A DNA stretch of 64,000 nt. Origin: Thermus brockianus (lineage in GTDB: Bacteria; Deinococcota; Deinococci; Deinococcales; Thermaceae). Positions 7,821-15,532 of this stretch are shown piece after piece; the first letter of the stretch is position 1; each line of letters begins with the position of its first letter. The stretch covers positions 744,001 to 808,000 of the forward strand of contig NZ_CP016312.1 in NCBI RefSeq assembly GCF_001880325.1, given 5' to 3'. A program made the position numbers and the translations under genes. The notes under the pieces were generated by a model that did no database searches, was not told the DNA's origin, and worked only from the letters and a program-made list of their open reading frames with translations.

Positions 7821-7826
7821 AGTATA
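7821..7826 (-). promoter_or_regulatory. possible internal -10 element before hemA
   Basis: TATACT on the minus strand (7826-7821), in the 44-base gap between hemD and hemA, with a GGGAGG ribosome site between it and ATG 7809. No convincing -35 box is visible, so this is a candidate internal promoter only. Confidence 0.35.
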
Positions 7827-7853
7827 CCCAAGCCGGGTAGGGACACCCGTCCC

Positions 7854-8528
7854 TCAAAGGGCCCGAAGGATAGCCTCCCATAGCCCCTCGAGCCCCGGGC
7901 GCGGGGCCTCGTACACGGCAAAGCCAAGCCCTCTCGCCGCCTCCGCCGTGGCGGGACCGATGCAGGCCGCCTTGGGCCGCCTCCCCGTCCAGCGGGCGTA
8001 GGCCCGCACCCCGCTTGGGCTAAAGAAGGCCGCCACCTCCGCCTCCTCCAGCAGGCGGCGCTCCGCTGGGGAGAGCGCCCTTTCCCGGGTGGCGTAGACC
8101 TCGAGGCGCACCACCTCCACCCCCCGCCCCCGAAGCCCCCGCTCCAGCTCCCCTCCCGCCAGGTCCCCCGCCACGAAGAGGACCCGCTTCGCCTCCGGAA
8201 AGGCCTCGGCCAGGTCCTTGGCCGTGGCCCTTTCCGGGAGGAAGGCGGGGGGAAGCCCCCCTTGCCGCAGGACCTCCCCCGTCCCCTCCCCCACCGCCGC
8301 CACCCTTAGGGGGGGCCTTCCCGCCCGCTCCCAGGCGCCAAGGAGGCGCCGCGCCCCTTCCTTGGAGGTGACGGCCACCCAGTCAAAGCCCTCCCCCAGG
8401 GCCTCAGGCAGGCGGGCCAGGCCGGGGAGGTCCACCTGCTCCAGGAGGGCCACTTCCGCCGCCCTGATCCCCCAGGCGGCCAGCCTTTCCAAAAGCGCCC
8501 TATCCTTCCCCCTCGTGAGGAGCACCAC
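7854..8528 (-). CDS. hemD: uroporphyrinogen-III synthase
   Basis: 224 residues, the usual length. Two alpha/beta lobes are evident: N-terminal VLLTRGKDRALLERLAAWGI, the conserved DWVAVTSKEGARRLLGAW, then RVAAVGEGTGEVLR, VLFVAGDLAGGELERGLRGRG, EVYATRE and a C-terminal VAAFFSPSGVRAYARW. It closes hydroxymethylbilane with ring-D inversion to uroporphyrinogen III. The sequence is poorly conserved across the family, so the call rests on this motif order and on hemA directly downstream. Start GTG 8528 overlaps the previous gene by 29 bases; a shorter start cannot be excluded. Confidence 0.9.
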   Translation of the reverse strand: MVLLTRGKDRALLERLAAWGIRAAEVALLEQVDLPGLARLPEALGEGFDWVAVTSKEGARRLLGAWERAGRPPLRVAAVGEGTGEVLRQGGLPPAFLPERATAKDLAEAFPEAKRVLFVAGDLAGGELERGLRGRGVEVVRLEVYATRERALSPAERRLLEEAEVAAFFSPSGVRAYARWTGRRPKAACIGPATAEAARGLGFAVYEAPRPGLEGLWEAILRAL

Positions 8529-8865
8529 GGCCTTTTCGCACCTTCTGGAAAAGCCTCATGGCCGCCAGGGCCCGGGGGAAGCCCAGGAAGAGGGCCGACT
8601 GGAGGATGGCCTCCCGCACCTCCTCCTCCGTGGCCCCCACCCGCAGGGCGCCCTCCAGGTGGGTGGCGAGCTCCTTAGGGCTTCCCAAGGCGATGAGGGC
8701 GGTGATGGCGAGGAGCTCCCGCGTCTTCAGGTCCAGCCCGGGCCGGGCCAGGACCTCCTCGTAGGCGAAGTCGCGGATGTAGCGGAAAAGGTCCTCGTCC
8801 ACCGCCTTGAGGCTTTCCTCTATGGCCTCCTGCTTCTCCCCCCAGATGGCCGCCCGCACGCTCAT
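8500..8865 (-). CDS. carboxymuconolactone decarboxylase / AhpD-like family protein
   Basis: 121 residues, all helical. The CMD core is visible: LDLKTRELLAITALIALGSP, ELATHLEGALRVGATEEEV and EAILQSALFLGFPRALAAM. Members without the AhpD CxxC pair, as here, include gamma-carboxymuconolactone decarboxylase and many proteins of unknown function. No Cys pair is seen, so peroxidase activity is unlikely. It sits between a HAD hydrolase (ATGA overlap) and hemD (29-base overlap), so it is cotranscribed with heme genes although no role in that pathway is known. Confidence 0.85.
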   Translation of the reverse strand: MSVRAAIWGEKQEAIEESLKAVDEDLFRYIRDFAYEEVLARPGLDLKTRELLAITALIALGSPKELATHLEGALRVGATEEEVREAILQSALFLGFPRALAAMRLFQKVRKGRGAPHEGEG

Positions 8866-9521
8866 GGGAGGAAGTCTAGCACCCTTTCCAAGGGGTGGAG
8901 GGCCTTGGGGTTTTGGCCCAAGGGGTCAAAGAGGAGGGGCCTCACCCGGGCGGCCTCCGCCCCCAAAAGGTCCGCCTCCGAGTCCCCCACGTGCACCGCC
9001 TCCTCCGGGGCCACGCCCAGGGCCTCCAGGGCCTCCTGGAAAAGCCTGGGATGGGGCTTGGCCACCCCGGAAAGGGCGCTCACCGCCAGGTGTTGGAAGT
9101 AGGGCCTTAACCCCACCACCTCCAGGATCTCCGGCAAGGTGGCGTCCCAGTTGGAGACCACGGCCAGGGAATAGCCCCGCTCCCTCAAGACCTCCAGGAC
9201 CTCCTGGGCCCCGGGGGTGATGGGCCAGAAACGGGGGTTCTTCCAGTTCTCCACCAGTTCCCGGGAAAGGGCCTCCGCCTCGGCCTCGAGGCCCATGCCC
9301 GCAAAAAGCCTCCGGTGGAACTCCCGCCAGAGGGTGAGGGCCGTGGGCAGGTCTTTGGCCGCCAGGTGGTTCTCCTCGTAGAAGCGGAAAGCGGCGAGGG
9401 CCGCTTCCTTGGGATCTTTCCTCGGCTTCAGGCCCCGCTCCTCCAAAAAGGGCAGGAGCCAAAACCGGGGGCTTGCCAGGATCAGGGTGTTCCCCACGTC
9501 AAAGAGCACGGCCCGGGTCAT
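8862..9521 (-). CDS. HAD-superfamily hydrolase
   Basis: 219 residues. HAD motif I is FDVGNTL (nucleophile Asp8; the usual second Asp is Gly), motif II is VSNWD, the lysine is in GVAKPHPRLF and motif III is HVGDSEADLLGAE. A helical cap lies between motifs I and II. Such proteins hydrolyse small phosphorylated metabolites in the cytoplasm; the substrate cannot be read from sequence. It is the first gene of the heme operon and overlaps the next gene as ATGA. Replacement of the second motif I Asp, the usual general acid, is common in DVGNT-type subgroups related to dehalogenases. Confidence 0.85.
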   Translation of the reverse strand: MTRAVLFDVGNTLILASPRFWLLPFLEERGLKPRKDPKEAALAAFRFYEENHLAAKDLPTALTLWREFHRRLFAGMGLEAEAEALSRELVENWKNPRFWPITPGAQEVLEVLRERGYSLAVVSNWDATLPEILEVVGLRPYFQHLAVSALSGVAKPHPRLFQEALEALGVAPEEAVHVGDSEADLLGAEAARVRPLLFDPLGQNPKALHPLERVLDFLP

Positions 9522-9527
9522 GGCTCA

Positions 9528-9533
9528 AGTCTA
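9528..9533 (-). promoter_or_regulatory. -10 element of the heme operon
   Basis: TAGACT on the minus strand (9533-9528) ends exactly six bases before ATG 9521, the arrangement of a leaderless mRNA. No clear -35 box. Confidence 0.4.
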
Positions 9534-9601
9534 AATCCTTTCCCTCTAACCTAGGTCTAACCCTCCCTAGCTACGCTTTTTATAGCGAGGGGGTGAACGG
9601 G

Positions 9602-10162
9602 ATGCGGTGGCTTGTGTGGAGCTTGGCCCTTTTTGTACCAGCCCTGGCCCAAACCTTTGAGGTAGCCTCGGGGGAGGCCCGTTACCGGGTGAAGGAGGAA
9701 CTTCTGCAGGTGGGCGTTGCCGACGCCGTGGGCACCACCAAGGCGGTGGAGGGCCGGGTGGTCCTCCAGGGAGGGCGGATTAGCGGGGAGTTCGTGGTGG
9801 ACCTGAGGGAGCTAAGGAGCGACCAGTCCCGCCGGGACAACTACCTGAGGCAGAACACCCTGGAGACGAGCCGCTTCCCCACCGCCACCTTCCGCCCCAA
9901 GGAGGTGAAGGGCCTTCCCAACCCCTTACCCCAAAGCGGCAAGGTCCCTATCCAGGTGGTGGGGGACCTGACCCTCCGGGACGTGACGGCGGAGGCGGTC
10001 TGGGAGGGGGAAGCGGAGTTCCGGGGCCAGGAGGTGAGGGTCTTTTTGAAGACGGAGTTCCCCTTTGAGAGGTTCCGCCTCACCCAGCCCCGGGTGCCCA
10101 TCCTCCTCAGCGTGGAGAACCGCATCCGGCTAGAGGTGGACCTCCTCCTAAGGAGGCGGTGA
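9602..10162 (+). CDS. YceI-family periplasmic lipid-binding protein
   Basis: 186 residues with an N-terminal signal peptide (MRWLVWSLALFVPALAQ, cleavage near 18). The mature part is a YceI lipocalin-like barrel: VEGRVVLQGGRISGEFVVDL, DLRELRSDQSRRDNYLR, TSRFPTATFRPKEV and GDLTLRDVT. YceI proteins bind polyisoprenoid or other amphiphilic lipids in the periplasm. ATG 9602 follows GAGGGGGTGA. The gene overlaps the exported dioxygenase-like protein (TGATG), so both are likely made together for the cell envelope. Confidence 0.9.
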   Translation: MRWLVWSLALFVPALAQTFEVASGEARYRVKEELLQVGVADAVGTTKAVEGRVVLQGGRISGEFVVDLRELRSDQSRRDNYLRQNTLETSRFPTATFRPKEVKGLPNPLPQSGKVPIQVVGDLTLRDVTAEAVWEGEAEFRGQEVRVFLKTEFPFERFRLTQPRVPILLSVENRIRLEVDLLLRRR

Positions 10163-10743
10163 TGCGAAGGCGTGCGCTCATGGGCCTTTTCCTCCTCCCC
10201 TTGGCCCGGGCCCAGGGGGCCTGCCGCCCCACCCCCGCCCTCACGGAAGGCCCCTATTACCTCCGGGAGGTGCCCCAAAGATCGGACCTGCGGGAAGGGC
10301 TTCCCGGCGTTCCCTTGCGCCTCACCCTCAAGGTGCAAAACGCCGCCTGCCGTCCCCTGGGGGGGGCCCGGGTGGACCTCTGGCACACGGACGCCCTGGG
10401 CCGCTACTCCGGGGTCAACGCCCCCGGGACCTTCTGCCGAGGATGGCAGGCCACGGACGAGAAGGGGGAAGTGGCCTTCCTCACCCTTTTCCCTGGCTGG
10501 TACCCAAGCCGCACCCCCCACCTGCACCTAAGGGTGGAGGCGGGAGGCAGGGGCTTCGCCACCCAGCTCTTCTTCCCCGAGGAGGCCCAGCGCCAGGTCT
10601 ACGCCCAGCCCCCCTACGCCCAGCGGGGCCTGCCCCGGGTGGGCAACCGCCAAGACGGCATCTTCCGCGCCGACCTCCTCCTCACCTTAAGGCCTGAGGG
10701 GGAAGGCTTCGCCGCCGCCTTCACCCTCACCCTGCCCTTCTAA
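10162..10743 (+). CDS. exported intradiol ring-cleavage dioxygenase-like protein
   Basis: 193 residues from ATG 10162, which has AGGAGG five bases upstream and overlaps the previous stop. Signal peptide (residues 1 to about 18). The dioxygenase beta-sandwich follows: TEGPYYLRE, VDLWHTDALGRYSG, PGWYPSRTPHLHLRV and TQLFFPEEA. The four non-haem iron(III) ligands of catechol dioxygenases are all present by alignment: Tyr82, Tyr114, His120 and His122. Cytoplasmic catechol dioxygenases are longer and carry an N-terminal dimer domain; this exported short form has an unknown substrate, probably an extracellular aromatic. Confidence 0.85.
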   Translation: MRRRALMGLFLLPLARAQGACRPTPALTEGPYYLREVPQRSDLREGLPGVPLRLTLKVQNAACRPLGGARVDLWHTDALGRYSGVNAPGTFCRGWQATDEKGEVAFLTLFPGWYPSRTPHLHLRVEAGGRGFATQLFFPEEAQRQVYAQPPYAQRGLPRVGNRQDGIFRADLLLTLRPEGEGFAAAFTLTLPF

Positions 10744-10770
10744 GGACACATCTCCCCCATATCCCCGGGG

Positions 10771-10776
10771 CATAAT
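10771..10776 (+). promoter_or_regulatory. -10 element of the M20 peptidase gene
   Basis: CATAAT at 10771-10776, exactly six bases before ATG 10783, fits a leaderless transcript. No -35 box is evident. Confidence 0.4.
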
Positions 10777-10782
10777 GGGGGC

Positions 10783-11898
10783 ATGGAAACCCTGGCCTGG
10801 ATGCAAGCCAAGCTCCCCGAGTTCCTCAGGGACCTCGAGGCCTTCGTGCGCCGGGAATCCCCCTCGGGGGACCGGGCAGGCCTGGAGGAAGCCGCCGCCT
10901 TCCTGGAAGAAGCCTTCGGGCCCCTGGAGGGGCGGCTCTCCCGCAAGGACACCCCCGCAGGGCCCGTCCTCCTCCTGCGGCGGGAGGGGGAAGGGGCGCC
11001 CGTCCTCGTGCTTTGCCATTACGACACCGTCCACCCCAAGGGGAGCTTCCCCGAGCCCTTCCACCTGGAAAAGGACAAGGCGGTGGGCCCTGGGGTCTAC
11101 GACATGAAGGGGGGGATCATCGCCCTCCTCTACGCCCTCCGCCACGCCGAGGCCACGGGGAGGAGGCTTCCCCCTTTGGAAATCCTCTTCACCCCCGACG
11201 AGGAAACGGGCTCCAAGGAAAGCCGCCCCCTCATTGAGGCGGCGGCCAAGAAGGCGAGGGCCGTCCTGGTCCTAGAGCCCCCCACGGCCACGGGGGACCT
11301 GAAGGTGGCCCGCAAGGGGGTGGGGCTGTACCGCCTGAAGGCCCGGGGCAAGGCCGCCCACCAGGGGGTGGAGCCGGAAAAGGGGGTGAACGCCATCCTG
11401 GAGCTGGCCCACCAGATCCTGAAGGTGGCGGCCCTGGAGGACCGGGAGAAGGGCACCACCTTAGGCCCCAACGTGGTCCGGGGGGGCACGGTGAGCAACG
11501 TGGTGGCGGAAGAGGCCTGGGTGGAGTTGGACCTCCGGGCCTGGACCCTCGAGGAGGTGCGTCGGGTGGAAGAGGCCCTTAGGGGCCTCACCCCCGTCCT
11601 CCCCGGGGCCCGGCTAGAACTTTCAGGAGGCCTGAACCGCCCCCCCATGGAGCCCACCGAGGCGAGCCTCGCCCTCTTCGCCAAGGCCAAGGCCATCGGG
11701 GAGGCCTTAGGGCTCCGCCTGGAGCCGGGCCGGGTGGGCGGGGGGTCCGACGGCAACTTCACCGCCGCCCTGGGGGTCCCCACCCTGGACGGCCTGGGGC
11801 TTTTCGGCGGGGACGCCCACCAACGGACGGAGTACGTGGTGGTCTCGGAAATCCCCCGGCGCACCGCCCTTTTGGCCGAGCTCCTCTACGCCCTATGA
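10783..11898 (+). CDS. M20-family metallopeptidase (CPG2/ArgE/DapE type)
   Basis: 371 residues. Zinc-site residues are in place: His79 in LCHYDTVHP, Asp107 in GVYDMKGG, the Glu140-Glu141 pair in PDEETGS, Glu in LEPP, and a C-terminal His in GDAHQRTEYV. The dimerisation lid lies between about 180 and 285. The arrangement resembles glutamate carboxypeptidase G2, which removes C-terminal glutamate, but M20 substrates vary and cannot be fixed from sequence. It overlaps the next gene as ATGA and heads a run of five + strand genes. Confidence 0.88.
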   Translation: METLAWMQAKLPEFLRDLEAFVRRESPSGDRAGLEEAAAFLEEAFGPLEGRLSRKDTPAGPVLLLRREGEGAPVLVLCHYDTVHPKGSFPEPFHLEKDKAVGPGVYDMKGGIIALLYALRHAEATGRRLPPLEILFTPDEETGSKESRPLIEAAAKKARAVLVLEPPTATGDLKVARKGVGLYRLKARGKAAHQGVEPEKGVNAILELAHQILKVAALEDREKGTTLGPNVVRGGTVSNVVAEEAWVELDLRAWTLEEVRRVEEALRGLTPVLPGARLELSGGLNRPPMEPTEASLALFAKAKAIGEALGLRLEPGRVGGGSDGNFTAALGVPTLDGLGLFGGDAHQRTEYVVVSEIPRRTALLAELLYAL

Positions 11899-12365
11899 GC
11901 CCCTCCGCCCGGCGCGTGCAGGAGGCCTTGGAAGCCCGGGGCTTTGGCCACCTGAGGGTGGTGGAGCTCACCGCCTCCACCCGCACCGCCCAAGAGGCGG
12001 CGGAGGCGGTGGGGGCGAAGGTGGGCCAGATCGTGAAGAGCCTGGTCTTCGTGGGGGAAAAGGGGGCCTATCTCTTCCTGGTGAGCGGCCAAAACCGCCT
12101 GGACCTGAGGAAGGCAGAGGCTTTGACCGGGGACCCCTTACGCCGGGCCACCCCGGAGGAGGTGCGGGCCTTGACGGGCTTCGCCATCGGAGGGGTGCCC
12201 CCCCTGGGCCACACCACCCCCCTGCCCGCCTTTTTGGACCAGGACCTTCTGGCCCACGGAGAGGTCTGGGCGGCGGCAGGCACGCCAAGGGCCCTCTTCC
12301 GCGCCACGCCCGAGGAGCTCCTGGCCCTCACGGGGGCAAAGGTGGCCGACCTCAAGGAGGCGTAA
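11895..12365 (+). CDS. YbaK/ProX-type aminoacyl-tRNA deacylase
   Basis: 156 residues, one YbaK domain. Visible motifs are TRTAQEAAEAVGAKVGQIVKSLVF, with the conserved Lys of the active site, VSGQNRLDLRK and FAIGGVPPLGHTTPLPAFLD. These trans-editing proteins remove misacylated Cys, Ala or similar amino acids from tRNA(Pro) and related tRNAs. The GGVPPLGH segment is family-typical. Start ATG overlaps the previous stop and its own stop overlaps the next gene (TAATG), so it is part of a tight operon. Confidence 0.88.
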   Translation: MSPSARRVQEALEARGFGHLRVVELTASTRTAQEAAEAVGAKVGQIVKSLVFVGEKGAYLFLVSGQNRLDLRKAEALTGDPLRRATPEEVRALTGFAIGGVPPLGHTTPLPAFLDQDLLAHGEVWAAAGTPRALFRATPEELLALTGAKVADLKEA

Positions 12366-12637
12366 TGTGGCCCTTCCGCCAAGACCCCCACGTGAAGCCG
12401 GAGGGCCCCTTGGCCTTCCGGGTGCGGGTGCGCACCCAAAGCGGGGAGGTGGTGGAGCTCAGGCTTTCCAAGAGCATGGAGATTAGCCCCACGGAGGAGG
12501 GCTACTACGTGCGCAAGGAGATCGTGGCTCCCCAAAGCCTGGACCGGGCGGTCTTGGAGATCTGGTTTGACCGCCGCTACCGCCCCGTGCGCAAAAACGT
12601 GGAGGGAGGCGAACTCGTGCCCATCCGGGAGTGGTAG
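12365..12637 (+). CDS. conserved hypothetical protein, 90 aa
   Basis: No family recognised. 90 residues, probably small beta-rich: FRVRVRTQSGEVVELRLSKS, ISPTEEGYYVRKEIV, then VLEIWFDRRYRPVRKNVEGG. The charge pattern and lack of hydrophobic stretches suggest a cytoplasmic protein. Codon use matches its neighbours, and the start overlaps the stop of the deacylase gene (TAATG), which supports it as a real gene. A role linked to tRNA editing is possible but has no direct support. Confidence 0.65.
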   Translation: MWPFRQDPHVKPEGPLAFRVRVRTQSGEVVELRLSKSMEISPTEEGYYVRKEIVAPQSLDRAVLEIWFDRRYRPVRKNVEGGELVPIREW

Positions 12638-12641
12638 GTTG

Positions 12642-12647
12642 TAGAAT
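12642..12647 (+). promoter_or_regulatory. internal -10 element before the 94-aa membrane protein
   Basis: TAGAAT at 12642-12647 ends six bases before ATG 12654, immediately after the stop of the upstream gene. It suggests an internal leaderless promoter; no -35 box. Confidence 0.35.
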
Positions 12648-12653
12648 AGGGCT

Positions 12654-12938
12654 ATGGCAAAAATCCTGCTTCTCCTAGGGCTTCTCCTCATGGTCTACAA
12701 CGTCCTTTACGGCCTCCGGCTCAAGCGGGCCATCCCCGGGGGGGTGATGGGGGAACGGGGTGGGCAGATGCTCTTCCTCATCGCCTTCTTCGCCCTGGCC
12801 TACCTCGCTATCCTCCTCCTCACCTGGAGCGAGCCCGCTAGCCTCCTCCTCCTTCTCCTCTCCTTGGTCCTCCTCTTGGGAGCGGTCTTCGTCTATCTGG
12901 TCCTGCGCCTGGTGGACGCCATCGTGGCCTCCTTGTAG
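12654..12938 (+). CDS. small membrane protein, three predicted helices
   Basis: 94 residues with hydrophobic segments at about 2-20, 40-60 and 66-92, separated by a basic loop (GLRLKRAIPGGVMGERGG). The chain is dominated by Leu, Ile, Val and Phe. No known family is recognised. It begins 16 bases after the previous gene and ends 2 bases before the next, so it is probably cotranscribed with the winged-helix-like protein that follows. Confidence 0.65.
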   Translation: MAKILLLLGLLLMVYNVLYGLRLKRAIPGGVMGERGGQMLFLIAFFALAYLAILLLTWSEPASLLLLLLSLVLLLGAVFVYLVLRLVDAIVASL

Positions 12939-12940
12939 CC

Positions 12941-13339
12941 ATGGTCTTCCGCCGCAACCCCAACCCTCCTGAGGCCGATTGGAAGCCCTCCCCCGAGGAG
13001 TGGCGGGTCTATACCCTCTGCGATGGCCGGCGCACGGAGGAGGAGGTGGTGCGGGATAGCGGCTTAGGGGAAAAGGCCTACGCCATCCTGGCGAGCCTCC
13101 TCAAGCGGGGCCTCATCCTCCCCGTGGAGGGCCCCAAGGCGCTTTGCGGGAAGCTCGTGGACCTCCTCAAAGCCCGTCTAGGCCCCCGGGCCGGCCCCTT
13201 CATCCCCCGGCTTCAAGCCTGCGAAAGCCGGGAGGCCCTGGAAGAGGAGGCCTTGCGCGTGGCCCTCAAGGTGAAGCTCACCCTGGACCGCAAGGCGGGG
13301 GAGGAGCTGGAAAAGGCCATCCGGGAGCTCTTCCGCTAG
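12941..13339 (+). CDS. hypothetical protein with winged-helix-like N-terminus
   Basis: 132 residues. Residues 15-60 (PSPEEWRVYTLCDGRRTEEE, then GLGEKAYAILASLLKRGLIL) resemble the small winged-helix modules found with DUF4388 and gliding-type proteins, in which a 'trigger' helix is followed by a recognition helix. The C-terminal half is helical and charged with a single Cys pair separated by ~60 residues. Function unknown; a DNA-binding or signalling adaptor is possible. It ends 4 bases into the convergent AgcS gene. Confidence 0.6.
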   Translation: MVFRRNPNPPEADWKPSPEEWRVYTLCDGRRTEEEVVRDSGLGEKAYAILASLLKRGLILPVEGPKALCGKLVDLLKARLGPRAGPFIPRLQACESREALEEEALRVALKVKLTLDRKAGEELEKAIRELFR

Positions 13340-14691
13340 CGGGGCGGCACCCAAGGCTCCCCCCGGAAGAAGCCGTAGACCAGGCGGGCCACCACAGGCC
13401 CCAAAAGGACAAGCCCCAGGAGGTTGGGGATGGCCATGAGGCCGTTGAGGGTGTCGGAGATGGCCAGGAAGGCCTCGAGGCCCCCCAAGGGCCCCACAAA
13501 GGCCAAGACGGCAAAGGTCAGGCGGTAGGGCCAGCGCACCCCCTCGCCGAGGAGGTACGCCGCCGCCTCTTCCCCGTAAAACCCCCAGGAGACCATGGTC
13601 CCAAGGGCGAACACCGCCACGGTGGCAGCTAGGATAGCCCCTCCCAGGGGATGGGCCTGGAAGAGGGCCTGGGCGGCCTCGGCGGCGCTTCCGCCCTGGC
13701 GCCAAAGCCCCGAGGCGATGAAGGTGAGGGCGGTGAGGCTCGTGACCAGGAAGCTCACGAACATCTCCGTCACCCCCCAGAAGCCCTGGCGCACGGGGTG
13801 GTCCACCTGGGCCTGGGCGTGGGCGATGGCCGCCGAACCCAGCCCCGCCTCGTTGGCGAAGATACCCCGGCCAAGCCCGGCGTTGATGGCGGCGTAGAGG
13901 CTATACCCCGCTGCCCCTCCAAGAGCAGCCTCCGGGGTAAAAGCCGCCTGGAACACCAGGGCCAAGGCCTCGGGGATACCCCCGCCGTACAGGACGAGAA
14001 GGGGCAAAACCGCCACCAAAAAGAGGAGGAGCTTCAACGGCACCACCACCTGGGCAAAGCGGGCCACCCGCATAATCCCCCCACCCAGCACCACCCCCAC
14101 CAGAAGGGCGAGGCCAAGCCCCACCAGGGCTGGGGGCACCCCCAAAGGAGTCAAGGCTCCCCCCACCGCCCCCGCCTGGGCCAGGTTGCCGATGCCAAAA
14201 GCGGCCACGGCGGCGAAAAGGGCAAAGAGGAAACCCAAAACGCGGAGGCGGGGCAAGCCCCGGGAAAGGTAGTACATGGGCCCGCCGGATACCGAGCCAT
14301 CGGCGAAGCGGCGGCGGTAGTGGACCGCCAAGGTGGCCTCGGCGAACTTGCTCCCCGTGCCAAAGAAGTAGCCCACCCACATCCAGAAGACCGCCCCTGG
14401 GCCCCCCACCAAAACCGCCGCCAGCATCCCCAGGAGGTGCCCGGTCCCCACCGTGGCGGAAAGGGCCACCATGGTGGCCTGGAAGGGGGTGATCTGGCCG
14501 CCGAAGCCGTACGCCCTTTCCCGGATGGCCCCGAAGGTCTCGCTGAAGGAAACCCGCATCATCCGGAAGGGGGCGCTAAACCAGCGGATCTGGAAAATAA
14601 CCAGGTAAGCCCCCACGAGAAGAAAGACCAGTTTCATGGGGAAGCCGTATACGATGCGGTTGAGATACTCGTTCAGGGTCAGGATATCCAT
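13336..14691 (-). CDS. sodium:alanine/glycine symporter (AgcS family)
   Basis: 451 residues, about eleven membrane helices. Family signatures include GGQITPFQATMVALSATVGTGH near residue 65, GPGAVFWMWVGYFFGTGSKFAEATLA, the conserved GGPMYYLSRGL and NEAGLGSAAIAHA. Members import alanine or glycine with sodium ions across the cytoplasmic membrane. It starts three bases after the stop of the DUF4388 gene, so the two are cotranscribed, which may point to nutrient-linked regulation by the DUF4388 protein. Confidence 0.93.
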   Translation of the reverse strand: MDILTLNEYLNRIVYGFPMKLVFLLVGAYLVIFQIRWFSAPFRMMRVSFSETFGAIRERAYGFGGQITPFQATMVALSATVGTGHLLGMLAAVLVGGPGAVFWMWVGYFFGTGSKFAEATLAVHYRRRFADGSVSGGPMYYLSRGLPRLRVLGFLFALFAAVAAFGIGNLAQAGAVGGALTPLGVPPALVGLGLALLVGVVLGGGIMRVARFAQVVVPLKLLLFLVAVLPLLVLYGGGIPEALALVFQAAFTPEAALGGAAGYSLYAAINAGLGRGIFANEAGLGSAAIAHAQAQVDHPVRQGFWGVTEMFVSFLVTSLTALTFIASGLWRQGGSAAEAAQALFQAHPLGGAILAATVAVFALGTMVSWGFYGEEAAAYLLGEGVRWPYRLTFAVLAFVGPLGGLEAFLAISDTLNGLMAIPNLLGLVLLGPVVARLVYGFFRGEPWVPPR

Positions 14692-14694
14692 AGG

Positions 14695-15477
14695 CTAAAC
14701 CTCCGGCACCGCTTCTACCTTGTCCCCGCGCCTGAGGCGCAGGCGCTTAAGGTCCTCCTCCAAAAGCCCAAGCCGCCCGGGGATGTTGGGCCTGGGCCGC
14801 ACCTCCAAGGTGGTCCCGGGGGGGGTGACCCGCAGGCGGAACCCGTGGCGGATGGCCCGGGCCCACGCCGCATAAAGGGCCTCGTCCACGTAGGCGATCC
14901 CGTGCCCCGGACCGTAGATGGGCAGGACCAAAAGGTGCTCCGGGGCCACCTCCACCACCGGCACCGCCTCCAAAGCCCCCATCCCGAGGAGGGTGTGGAG
15001 GATGCGGGCAAGGCGCAACACCCCGGGGGCCGCCAGGACCTCGGCGATGCGCTTCCCCTCCACCTGGGCCAGGACCTTTAAAGCCTCCGGGGTGAGTTCC
15101 GCCGTTCCCCCTTGGCTGGGTAGGCGGAGGACATACCCCCAGTCCGAAGGGAGGCTTAGGGACTGCCACACCGCCTGGGCCTCCGCCAGCCGGACAGGGA
15201 CGGCCAGTCCCCCCAGGAGGGTGGTGCGGGGGGGAAGGGTTTCCGGCTCAAAGCGGAAAGGGGCCCGCTTGAGCCCCGCCAAGAGGTCCAAAGCCTCCTC
15301 CCCTTCCAAGGCCTTTTCCCCAGCCTGGACCCGGGCATGGACCACTTGGCCGCCCTGCAAATAAACCTCCCCCTCGAGGTGGGGAGACCTCACCCAAAGC
15401 CTCCCCGTGCGCCCAGCGCTCATTAGGGCGCCCACCAGGGAGGGAAAGGGGAACTCCGCAAGGTTACCCTCAAGCAT
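14695..15477 (-). CDS. DUF4388-domain protein
   Basis: 260 residues. The N-terminal ~100 residues are a DUF4388/PATAN-like domain: MLEGNLAEFPFPSLVGALMS, GRTGRLWVRSPHLEGEVYLQ, GGQVVHARV, GEEALDLLAGLKRAPFRFEP. The C-terminal part has a short winged-helix-like segment (LTPEALKVLAQVEGKRIAEV) followed by a beta-rich tail. DUF4388 proteins act as adaptors in bacterial signalling and motility. ATG 15477 is chosen because the domain starts there; upstream codons lack conserved sequence. Cotranscribed with the AgcS symporter. Confidence 0.78.
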   Translation of the reverse strand: MLEGNLAEFPFPSLVGALMSAGRTGRLWVRSPHLEGEVYLQGGQVVHARVQAGEKALEGEEALDLLAGLKRAPFRFEPETLPPRTTLLGGLAVPVRLAEAQAVWQSLSLPSDWGYVLRLPSQGGTAELTPEALKVLAQVEGKRIAEVLAAPGVLRLARILHTLLGMGALEAVPVVEVAPEHLLVLPIYGPGHGIAYVDEALYAAWARAIRHGFRLRVTPPGTTLEVRPRPNIPGRLGLLEEDLKRLRLRRGDKVEAVPEV

Positions 15478-15532
15478 TCTCCCCCGTTTTACCATGCCAC
15501 CTTGGAGGCGTCCAGGCGGGGTATTCTGGAGT

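Noticed and set aside
6733-8001. 422-codon frame antisense to hemA
   Set aside because: Opposite strand encodes a complete glutamyl-tRNA reductase with catalytic motifs; the antisense product has no domain.
13651-15081. 476-codon frame antisense to AgcS and DUF4388 genes
   Set aside because: It spans two real genes and shows His/Gly-rich shadow composition only.
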